Shown here in pieces: positions 38,430-49,194 of a DNA stretch of 64,000 nt (the first letter of the stretch is position 1; each line of letters opens with the position of its first letter). Under the pieces are notes generated by a model. The model was not told the origin of the DNA. It saw only the letters and a list, made by a program, of their open reading frames with translations, and searched no databases. Origin of the DNA: Isoetes taiwanensis (lineage: Eukaryota; Streptophyta; Lycopodiopsida; Isoetales; Isoetaceae); NCBI GenBank assembly GCA_021234155.1, contig JAJEKV010000075.1:3279280-3343279 (forward strand), written 5' to 3'. A program made the translations under genes and the position numbers.

Positions 38430-41400
38430 CCCTTTTTTTATGAACTTTGTTTCATAGTGGCAGCGAGGCTCGCGTCCTCTTGCTCCTGGATTTCACAAAT
38501 TACCGGTGACAAAGCTTCGATGAGCTCTGCGAATATCTTTGGCGAAACGGTGCGGGGATCGACCATCACCGGGGATCTAATTGATGCACAATAGAACTTG
38601 TGCGGAAGTATTAAAAGCGTCTCTATGATTTTGATACTCATATATGTTTCTCTATCGTATGATCAGAATTTTGGCACTACTCTAGTACTAGGAATGTGCT
38701 TTTTACCCCAGTACCGCCAAATGGTATATTCCTTATTTATGTAATCTTTTAGTATTATAGAAGTCACACCTTGCCTCCAAAAAAAAACTTACACTCCAAA
38801 ACTCCAACGAATTACTTCAAATCGTATCTCGTGGCAAAAGAACCAAACTCTAGCTAAACATAATTCAACTTTTGTGCCCTTGCAAAGAAACCCACACTGA
38901 ATCGGTGAAAATGACACATACGGCTCAAACATAAGAGCTTACCATAAGTATCATGTACTTCAAATTAAAAAAAAAAACCCTTCTGCCTTACACATGTATT
39001 ATATGAACACAAAATGTGAACCCTCCTTGAACACAAGCAAGAAGCATGTACCTCGACCTCTACCAAGTCTCCATAATTGTATAAGTTTGCGGGAACTATG
39101 AATAGGTGAATTCATTTGTTTTGATAATTGCACTCTAATTTTTGCAAAAGCTCCTATGGTATGCAATTCTTGGTTAAAACATTTTCTTGCTTAAAGTCCA
39201 GAAATAAGTTTTTCGCGTAATGGAGATTCACAGACCAAGATTATTATCGTGTGTGCCACCTATATATATGACCTATTATAATATCCAAAATGGCCATCAT
39301 GGCCCCTCATTGGGGGGGGACATTATGAGCCAATGGCATCTAACGTACACCTCACCCACCTGAAAGACCAACAATCTAGATACAATGTCGCCATGCGAAT
39401 GAAAGCTTCCTCTAAGGGAGTATAACCTCCGCGATGTTGTAAAAATTCATTCTCCCCAAAATTAGAGGCTTTTAAGAAATTCTTAATCCGACAACATTTT
39501 TAGATTTTCTCAAAATTAAAGGGGTTATCGATGAAAAGGAGATATATATTTAATAATTATCGCTTTTTTTGAGAATTAAAAATATCTTGGTGTATCAAAA
39601 AACTAAATTGGATGATGTCATTGCATTTGCCCAAAGTATGTCAGTTATCCATACAAAAGAAGATAATTACAATAACATCGTAGTAGAATACAAACGACAT
39701 TTTACCTCTCGACAAAAATAATCTTATTGAAATAAAATAAACCGATTTCTTCGCATATACCATCCTCTCGAAAGGTATCTCACGAGTGCCTTTATTATTT
39801 CTTCATATACCATCCTCTCGGTATTTTTTTATGCTGCTATGCAGTGTTATTCTACATAATGTCTGATCCTGACAGTAAGAGGCTACATTTTGCCACGGGT
39901 ACATTAAAAGCTTTTATACATAGAGTAGATTCATTGAAATAAGAATTGGTTGCCCAACACTCAACTGTGGAATTTGACCCAATAACTTACTATAAGATCC
40001 CAAATGGTCTTGAAGTAATGATACCTGCAATTCCGAGACAATAGAAGATAAATAATAAAATTTCCATTTCTTTAAGACTGGGCATCATCACCACTATTAC
40101 ATGCATACTATTTGAAGATCCATTTTCAAATAGTCCGCACTTTTATAGTTTATCTTTGAAACCATTCCAACATCAAGAATTCCACCGTTGGGCAACCAAG
40201 GAATATATGGTTGCACATGTTTGCTTTTGATGGTGGGAAATCTAATATATGAACATAGAAGTTTAGGAAAGAAGTCCCATGCATAGTGTATTGATGTTTT
40301 CACATGAAATCTGAGTTTAGATGGCAAATATGGCATTCACTTCACTTCATTTTTAAATGGCAATATGACATTCACTTCACTTCAATTTCAATCCCTTTAA
40401 TGAAAACACTCGCTTGTGTTTGCATATCTTCCATGATATGTATGTGTGGATATAAACATCTACCTTTTCTCCAACTACAAACGACCATTCTTCCTAAACT
40501 TCAAAATAGCCATTAAATTTACATGGCAAAAGATTCCCTTTGCAACCAAAAGAGTTTGCCTGTAGGCTTCCAAACAAAAGCATATCTAGCAATAAGTTAG
40601 CTTCTACAATCTTCTCATTTACTGACTTTTTCGCCAATATACAATGTTTAGAAAGTTTGTCCGAGAAAAGACACAATATGTCAATAAAAAAAATCTCTTC
40701 CTTGCTTTCTCACCTTGGGATCGAGGCATATACATTGCACAATATGCTCAATTCATGGTTGAGAATCAGCTGCATTTTTACCTCTTATTGATAAAAATCA
40801 TCTCCATTTCATCAATGGCCGAATAAACAATCCAGGGATCATATGATGAACTTATGGCAAAGCAGTCCACTTCTTAAAGATGAATGAAATATTACGAAGC
40901 TTGAAAGATGATGCAATGGAAAAGCGAGGGATAAAACAGTCTCTAAAGCTCAATCCGATTGGTGAGCGATGTACTTTCTCGCAAATAAACTTTCTCTAGT
41001 GGAAGAAAAACGCACGAGACAAAGAAAGGTTAAACAAAGTCGATTAGCTTGTCAAGCAAAGAAAACGCGTGAGACATGAGTCATTAGCTGGGGTCTCTTA
41101 GAAGGTTAGTACTTATAACAACATTTGAACTCTCTATCATTTCAAATTCTGAGTTGATAAAGTGCCCTCGATTCGCGGATATACAAAGGCAGACTGGGGA
41201 GGCCCACCCGGTGAGGTTACTGTTCTCTCAAAGTTGATATGCTCTTATGTTTTGAAATTGAAGCGTGAGATGGATCGAGATCATTGTCATTTTGATTCGA
41301 GAAGGGTGAAGTCTAAGAAAAACATTTTACATATGTCGGGTTATGACAATAAACATCAAGCCATTGTTTCTTTTTGTAAGCCCGTCTTCCCCGGATATAA

Positions 41401-42700
41401 TTAGCTTCGATGGGAATAAACACTTTCGTTGCAAATTAGGTCAATTATAAGGCTTATAGCTCACAAGCCCGAGTAAAAAAACCAAGCTTCAAGACACATG
41501 ATACTACATGATAACATATTGTATTACGTTTTTAAAACATCGTTGAGATGAGATCTCTCAAAATTAATGCGCCAAAGATCGGATCACTATGCTCCTCAAA
41601 ATGAATCAAGTTGAACGGGCAGGTTCTAGCGGAATGAAAAAGGTCTAAAGCCCGACTCCTTCTTTTACGGTAGAAAACATGCATTGGCAAAAATACTTAC
41701 AATACCAAAGAAGAGAACTAGTGATTGAGAGGTTATTCCAAGCCCTTTGCGCAACGCATTTTAGACCAAATATTGCAATGTCCGGACCATCAATAAGTAT
41801 TTGGCATGCTTCGGGCTCCACAAAACATAAAGTATTAAATATGCATGATTTCCTTGCACCTTTGTTCCAACCAACAACACCAAGTTTCTCAATTGATTTT
41901 AGGCTTACTCAAAAACCATGAAGAACCACGGGAGTTCAGGCCTATAGCACATGAACCTCAATATTTTTACGAGGAGGACCACCACGGAGAGGGGCGGTTG
42001 TTCTTCTCTACAATAAGAAGCTTCCGATAGGATATCTATGTATATTCCCCACTCTACCATTTTCGAGCAACTAGCAACACGAAGAACTCTTTAACAACCT
42101 GCAAATAATAATGTAAGCGTTAATATTCCACGATTAACTTTCATCTACTAAAATAAGGATCAAAAGCTTATGGTCTCTATCATCTAAACGCATTAGTGGT
42201 ATCCGACATGGAAAAAATATTACCAATTGGTCCGGTCAAGGGAAGTAAGAACTTGCGGGGAAGAATAAGTACATCGGAAAAAAATCATCCATAACCCTCC
42301 ATAGCCATAGCTTCACAGTGAGTGCACCATATGAACTCGGATCTACCTAAGAGGATTCTATTGCTTTTGCACATAAAATGTTTGAATCACGTGGCGATGT
42401 CTCAAGAGAAGAAAGGAACAAACAGCGACTTGTGGAAGATCTCTTCCGCTTGCAAAGGAAGAAACTTCGAGGCGATGTTGACACCGGATGCCATATTTTG
42501 CACGTACTGAACAGCGAGAGGATGGCCCAATAGTGCAAAAGGGGCCGGCCGAGATTGGTGTGGATTTACGGGGAGGAGAGGTGTAGCATTTTTAGGCGGA
42601 TTTGCAAGGGCTTTGTTAAGAGTTGTGATTTTTAAGGCTATGGGGCAAAATGGTGGAGGCGGCTAATTGACGAATCTAGCCATAGCTATGGCCTTCTCGG
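38430..42700. other. 4.3-kb intergenic stretch, no recognised gene
   Basis: No conserved protein was recognised. A 67-codon frame on the minus strand (38438-38641) has protein-like composition but no family I know. Near 41180-41215 the plus strand reads RGYTKADWGG, faintly like the GYxDADWAG motif of Ty1/copia RNase H, but nothing else of such an element is clear. Small local repeats occur (catataccatcctctcg at about 39758 and 39804; cattcacttcacttca at about 40334 and 40371). Confidence 0.35.
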
Positions 42701-42734
42701 GACCACCACTTCCAACCAACGGGCGTTAAAAGGG

Positions 42735-42935
42735 ATCTCCTTTCTCTCTCTAGCGCCCTAGCACTTTCTCTCTCTAGCCCTCTCTGACCTCACTTTCTCT
42801 CTCCATTCCCTCTCTTACCTTCTTCCTCCACTGCTATCTCTCTAGCCTTCTTACATCCTATTTTCCTCCTCCTCTATCTCTCTAGCCTTCCCTTCCCTAC
42901 CTATCTTCCTCCTTGCTCTCTCTCAACACCTTGCC
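42735..42935 (+). repeat. CT-rich tract
   Basis: Runs of ctctctctag, ttcctcc and related pyrimidine-rich sequence just before LINE-B. It could be the 5' leader of that element or a simple-sequence tract. Nothing in it decides between them. Confidence 0.5.
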
Positions 42936-42940
42936 CTGGG

Positions 42941-43074
42941 TCTCTCTAAGCGACCCATGGCGCGCCAATGACTTGTTCCGGATCCTAGCATGCTCAAAAT
43001 GGGGATGTCGATCTCTCTAAGCGACCCATGGCGTAATGACAATGACCCGGATCCGGATCTAGCATGCTCAAAAT
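42941..43074 (+). repeat. Two tandem units of about 71 bp
   Basis: tctctctaagcgacccatgg starts at 42941 and, one unit later, at about 43012. Both units run to tagcatgctcaaaat and differ in the middle. Confidence 0.6.
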
Positions 43075-43299
43075 CTTGCGGGATGCGTAGCCTTCTCTGC
43101 TTGTGTTAGTCCTTTCCCATCTAAGCCTATTCCAAAAAGCACATTCAAAACCAAGCCCATACCAAAAACATTCCGGCCGGCGGCCCGGAACCTCCCCCAC
43201 AAGTTGAACCCCCAAACCCCCGCGTGCCAACCAGGCGGGCATCATTTGTGCTTTTAAACATCTTCCAATTCTTCATAGCACTTTAGTTCTTTAATCCCC

Positions 43300-46200
43300 A
43301 TCCATACCATACAACTTCATGGCTGCTTTTTAGTAGCCCCCTGCCCGCCCCCATTTGAGGGAGATATTATTCCCCCGGCCCGGCCCCATGTCCCCCACCT
43401 CGGGAGAACTGGGGGGAGGGGTCAGCCACAAACGGCCCCTGGTCGACATAACAAAGAGGGGGAGAAACCTCTTCCATGAGGAGGGAAGTCTCAAGGAAGG
43501 CCCACCCACGAGATTGGCTCCGGAGATGGATGAAGGTCGCTCAAGCTCGACACAGCAGACGAGGGGCCATGGAAACAGCCGGAGGAACATCGAATACCGG
43601 GGAACCCTGATTGCGGGATTGACAAAGCAGAGATAATCCCGGCATCCCATGTGCTCAAAAGACGGCTTTGGCGGTGGAAAGGCAACGGGTTCTGAACATG
43701 GAGACCCGCGATGCGGCTGCTTAGAAGATCTGCCATGGGCCCACTTTGAGAGGCAAGGATAAGCGGGGCCTTGTCACCCGCGAAGCTCGCGTGGATTCCC
43801 TCCTCACCACCGTGGGAGACTATGGCATGCGATGCGAAGGGTGTGGAGCAGACATTTGGCAACTATTTCCGCCCGAAGCCCAAGCCGAGGTAATACCCTT
43901 TGTGGATACGTAAACGCCCGTCAAACCATCGTCGAAGCCAACCGTGCAGTGGTGAACCCTCCGAGTAGAACAGAGACACAAGATCGAGAGATCCAGAGCT
44001 CAAAGCAACCATTGCCCAAAGAAGGCGGCGGCCTCCGTGCTTTCGAGTCCATGAACACCGCGGCCTTTGCACAAAATGAGTTGGCCCGGCGGCCCAGATT
44101 CCAAATGTGAGCTAGGGCTCCCACTCGGCGGCAGAGGGGCCTTTAACAGGGCAGCCAAGCGCCGTGCCCCACGTACCCGGGAGTGTCGCCAAGCAGCAGA
44201 CAGACGCCACCACCTCCTCCATCCTGCGGCAGACACCACACCGCCCTCGCCAGGAGCAGCCCACACACCCGCCCAACAAAGGCCACCGCCGGGGCGGCCC
44301 AATGTTGCCCCTCACCCCGGCGCGAGGCTAGGAGCTGGGCCCATAATGTGGTGGTGCGGACTTTCGAGGAGCAAGGAGAAGATCTCACCAAGCCGATTCG
44401 TGATGAGATCCTATCCTCAATGGCATTCCCGGATCATGGCATAAATTGCTAGAGCGAAGCCCCTTTAGGCTCGGGCCAAGATGATCGCCTCTCACAAGGT
44501 TGTCACCTCTACCGGGCGCATACGCGAAGTGCCGAGGCCATCCCGGCCGAGTAGACAACCTATGGGATCGCTCAGATGTTGACCGTGATCTCACCCCGAT
44601 GCAACAGAGTCCCACGGGCAGCAACGGCCTGTGTCGTGGACGCCCGCCGTCGGGGGGCCGCAGTCTTGTCCGGGGTAAGCCAGATTTTCGTGTGGGCCAC
44701 CGCCGGGAGGTAGCCGAGGCACGCGTCAGTCGGCCGCCACTCCCCGGGCCGGGCTGCCGCCGCCGCTGCCGGGTGTACTCCCTATCGCACTCCTCCCCGC
44801 CTCCTCATTGCTTGCTTTCGGTAAGCCCGCTGACACCGCTCCCACGAATCGGGACCAGATCATGGCGTCCACATCGAGATGCCCGCCAAAATAGGAATTG
44901 TGCCTCGGATGGTGTCTTGGAACTCCTCGGGGCTTCCCAGCGGAAAAGCGGGAGTCTCAACTCTATTGCACCGATATGGATCTCATTTTTCCTCATGGAA
45001 ACATGGAGCATCACGAGAACACAGATCGCCCGGACCTCCGAACTATCTCAGATTTCTGGTGTTCAATGAGTGCACAGGGCAAGCGAGGGCATGGCGGGGT
45101 TTACTGCTACTACCCGTGCAACCTTGAGGCACTTCGATCTCGTTGCACAAAGCAGGCAGTACAATCGCTACTTGTGGAGCGCAAAGATGCGGCATGGCGG
45201 TGGCGACACTCTCCTCATAGCGGCATGCTACTTTTCCACATCTGAGAGCAACTTTATAACACTCATTGGATGTGGATCGATTGGAGCCTTATGTCGATCT
45301 ATATGATGACATCTGGCAAAGCAAGACAAACAGCTTAGGCGGGGTTATGTTGTTTCGGCGACTTTAATGCACCACGAGCCGAAAGCAGGTTCAAATTTGA
45401 GCCGGCGGAGGGCGTCTTGCGGCTGAACCCCAGGTGGTGGCTTGGTCATGATATCGGATAAGCAGACCATATTTCGGCTATATGGCGTGCGCTTGTTCGA
45501 CGTCGGTAGTATCTTTGACCCGGTTATCGCCAATGGGTTGGTGCAATGGCCGCCTTCCACCGGGCCGTGACTTGTAGACGTGAGAGAACCAAGGGGCGGC
45601 TCGGTGTGGGATTATCTGGCCGGTTGAGGAACCCGGTGCGCACCGTTACTCATTTTCCATCGGGGACGCACGCATTCGGACGAGGAAGTAGACTCACCAC
45701 CGCCCCCGCTTCATGCATCTCCAAAGGGAAGCTCCCGTGCACCTCACGCCTCAACACCTTTGGGTGCCTCACCAAGCCGGACTACGCCGTCGCGAGGGAC
45801 CTATGCCCACCGCTTGAGCATGATCTCAAGGGGATCTGCCGCAACTCCCCACACTTCAAGAACACCAAGCCACCGGGACTCCACCGCCGGCCGACGCCGC
45901 AAAAGATGCTTTGGGAGAGGCCGCCACGGCAAGCCTCGTGCACCACCACCTTTCCCTCAACCGATGGTTTGATGATGAGTGCTCGAGCTCAAACGACACT
46001 CCGTAAGTCATCGATCCATCTCTCGCCCACAGTGCCGCCGGGCCAATACCGTTCCTTTCTCAAGAACAAGAAGGCCGATATACCTCAAGTAGAGCACATC
46101 AGAATGATGTTTGGTCTCCCCGACCGCACCCCGTGACATTCGAGAAGGGTCTTGAGCAAGCCTGCACAGCCCACGGGAACATCACCCTGAGCAATGGGTA

Positions 46201-48362
46201 CGCATTACAAATAGCGTATGACCCGCCGGGGCCGCACCAGTCCCTCCACGAGATAGGCATGGCTCGTTATCACAGAGGGATGTCATCATGGGCCTACAGC
46301 CCTAGCTAATAGGAAGGCGCGATTTAGATGGCATGCAGCAGAGCTTCCTGGAATGGGCGGGCCTCCACCAAAGCCTGCTCTCACGGCATTGTTCAATAAA
46401 GCATTGCGAGAAGGCTTCCCTTTTAATGGACCACTAGTAGAGTAGTGCCCATATACAAAGCGTGGGACCCTCAATGTCCGCCAACCACCGCACTATTATG
46501 GTCAGCTCTCTTTTGCAAAACCGCTATCGGCATCCTTGAGCAATGGGGCGACAATATGGGCGAGGAAACGGAGGTGCGAAGCCTACACAGTAGGCTTTTC
46601 GGCCCGATATTCCAATTATTGATCATATCTTCACTCTGCGCACATTGATTGAAGATAGCAGGAATCGCCGGCAGAACCTGTACTGTTGTTTCGTGGATTT
46701 TGCAAAGGCATTCGACACAGTACCCCGCAATAAGCTATGGGACAGATTGCGGCAGCTGGGGACCCCCCTGGACTTGCAGAATGCAGTATATAGGCTCAGT
46801 ACGAGGCATGCTCAGGCCGTATCACATCAGCAAGACCCGGTGACCTGTTAGCATTGAGTGCGCCGGGTTGCCCCCTCTCCCCCACACTCTTTGGCCTGTA
46901 CATTGATCAGTTGGAAGATTGGCTCTCTGAGCATGGAGGTGCGGGCGCACATATCATGCATCACACAATCCGGCAACTCATATATGCTGACGATGTCAAC
47001 CTCATGGCCTATACTCCAGAGGACATGCAACGTCACCTGGATGCTCTTGACACTTTTGCCAATTCACGGCATGCAAGTTAACTTGGCCAAAACTAGGTGC
47101 CGTTAGTTGCATCATCCCGTCGACCAAGGCTTCCCACATTCACTTACCGGGGGCAAGAGGTAGAGGTGGCTCCGACCTACAAGTACTTGGGGGATTGAGT
47201 TCTCAACTACCACCCATTGGGATGCGCTATCGCTGCGGGTCACCGCGGGTTGGAAAGCACTATATGCCATGCGTAACAACAGCCACAAGGCAAAGTTGTA
47301 TGCCCAGGTCACCAACACATTTGTTTCGCCTTGGTTGAGCCGCCCTTTGTATGGGGCGTAAGTTTGGGGTCCGGATATCCCCTCAACACCGGAATGACCT
47401 CGGCGCAGGTGCGTATAGCCTTCTTGGCACGGGCCCCGGGGTGAAGTCCATTCCCGCACTGCATCCTACCCGTGAGACAGTGATTTCTACCCCTTCAACG
47501 GGTCGCATTGGAACGCCATATCGCTTTTCGTAAAAGGTGGTCGCTATGGCTGATACACGCTTGCCCCGCCTTGCTTTGGCCACGCGCAATGGGTCCCCAA
47601 CGCCGAAATCTCCGGCTGAAAGACAAGCGTGTTCGCTGGTTCTCACTGGGTGTGCAGTAAACAGATGTGTCCGTGTCGACAAAGAAAGATCGCGAGGCAC
47701 TTAAACCATACCTTGATGCTACTTTCCTTCAGCAGTCGTGGGATGCGAGAGGCTCGACATGTTAAGTCGGCACACTATCGCCAGCTTAGAAGTCAATCCT
47801 AGGCTCACAAGAGGCCCACACCAAGATTTGTACACCCACCCTACCCATGAAGAAACGCAGTTTATAGCTTCCATTCAAGACGGGGCACATCACCCCGCGA
47901 TTGAAACAGAGGCGTTGGGCTCGTGAAGCACGGGAGCAAAGGCTTTGGCTGTTACCCCACCCGTGGGCGATTGAGGATGAATGTCATGCCCTCGGACTGC
48001 CCGCAAGATTTGCCCATATCCGAGCCGATATGTTCGATTACTAGTGCACGGCCACCGCTGCATCGCTTATTACAGCTACGGCGTCCGGGGGTTTGTTGGG
48101 GTCATACCTCCGTGAGGTTATGGATGCACCGGACTCGTTTGTGTCCCACGGGGCGGTATTGAACTGCCCTATGCAATTGTATGCAGTGTGTACCGGCTTA
48201 TTCTCGCTAAGGTTTTTCCTCAAACCCTTTCCCGGCGGGGTTTTAATCCCGCGTGCAATATGCTTGCTGCGCTCTTTTTGTTTGGGTCCCATAGGCCAAT
48301 TGGTCTCCGTGGGACGCTTAAAACCTATTCTATTCTATTCTATTCTATTCTATTCTATTCTA
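43300..48362 (+). mobile_element. LINE-B: second member of the non-L1 LINE family, decayed
   Basis: Plus-strand counterpart of LINE-A, about 5 kb. Visible in order: an ORF1-like part with RDAAA, LTTVGDYGMRCEGCGADIW (about 43700-43860) and RTFEEQGEDLTKPIRDEI (about 44355-44410); endonuclease region VSWNSSGLPS (about 44911) and DLIF/ETW-type residues; VDLYDDIW and a broken GDFNA (about 45292-45370); reverse transcriptase NKALREGFP (about 46390), NLYCCFVDFAKAFDTVPRNK (about 46675-46735), RAGCPLSPTLFGLYIDQLED (about 46860-46920), LIYADDVNLMAY with an intact YADD (about 46977-47012), VNLAKTRC (about 47080-47105), PTYKYLG (about 47176-47195); and a C-terminal region with EDECHALGLPARFAHIRADM (about 47970-48030). 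Several frameshifts and stops break it. It ends with the family's 3' module and a pentamer tail. The 5' end is uncertain and may lie nearer 42700. Confidence 0.8.
48286..48360 (+). repeat. LINE-B 3' hairpin and (TATTC)7 tail
   Basis: GTCCCA (48286-48291) pairs with TGGGAC (48310-48315) around ccaattgg. Then come cgcttaaaacc and seven TATTC units (48326-48360). The same module is found at the 3' ends near 9770, 27330, 55870 and 60820, so it defines the family's 3' terminus. Confidence 0.75.
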
Positions 48363-48467
48363 TCCTTCTCTCGCCAAATTGTTACACCGCCCATAAACAG
48401 AGATGCAAAGACGCTTGCTTCAAAGGAAATAGAAGAAAAAAAATTTAAGCTTACATAGAATCGCAAG

Positions 48468-48563
48468 CTTTGCTTGGAAGCAAAGTTTTTTCACTTCATC
48501 GTCAACAGCTGGCACCTTTGCTTGGAAGCAAAGTTTTTTCACTTCATCGTCAACAGCTGGCAC
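48468..48563. repeat. Exact 48-bp tandem duplication
   Basis: Two identical units (48468-48515, 48516-48563) that each begin with the perfect palindrome CTTTGCTTGGAAGCAAAG. The unit is a multiple of three, so a minus-strand frame of about 60 codons repeats VPAVDDEVKKLCFQAK twice. I do not recognise that frame as a gene. It lies 0.6 kb beyond the 3' end of the HSP90 gene. Confidence 0.9.
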
Positions 48564-49194
48564 CGAGACAGCTAGAAACAAATGGAGCCAGCAAATAAAC
48601 ACCGAGATCCATCAAATCCGGCAGTATTCAAGAACAGGGAAACACTGAAAACATGAATTCTTGTCTGGATCCAAACTAGAACATCGGAAACATGACGAAA
48701 TGCTGCAGAGAATGGCGGCCAAGATGTCTACGAAATGGACGGTCAGGATGAGTGCCCTGGTGACATGAATATTCCAAGGCACAAACCAAGCAGGATTATA
48801 TATGATTAGATAGATGATTTTCTAGCAATTTCTTCAGCATTGCTGGTTGAATATTAAGATTTAACGGCTAATATCAATTTCTTTATTTTTTCAACATCGA
48901 TGGCATCCACATGGATAGCCAGTTTGAACGAGCTTGCTAAAAAACACAATTATCCCAACAAGAGTTCTGAAAACATTTAGTACATGCTGAAATGCAATAA
49001 ACCTGTTATCTCAGCATGCTTCCTTTTCATTCAATTGGAAACACCAATACCGTTACATATAATGGAATTCAAGACTACTGAAAAATTTTCATTCTGATCC
49101 AGTCCTGCATAAATGATTATATTTAACTTTTGAGTCGCTCCATTTGCCACTCCTTTTGAGAAAAATTGGGTTAATATTGTCATCCAGAGATGCT
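48564..49194. other. 3' flank of the endoplasmin gene
   Basis: AT-rich sequence that should hold the 3' UTR and poly(A) site of the minus-strand HSP90 gene. No other gene is seen. Confidence 0.4.

Noticed and set aside
38438-38641. 67-codon minus-strand frame as a gene
   Set aside because: The composition is plausible, but there is no recognised motif, no splice context and no neighbours to support it.
41160-41404. Ty1/copia RNase H remnant (RGYTKADWGG)
   Set aside because: A single short resemblance. The downstream RRSTSGY-type motif and other pol domains are missing.
48325-48362. Pentamer run as telomeric or CRISPR-like repeat
   Set aside because: The TATTC unit directly follows the LINE 3' module, has no spacers and recurs at other copies of that module, so it is the element's tail.
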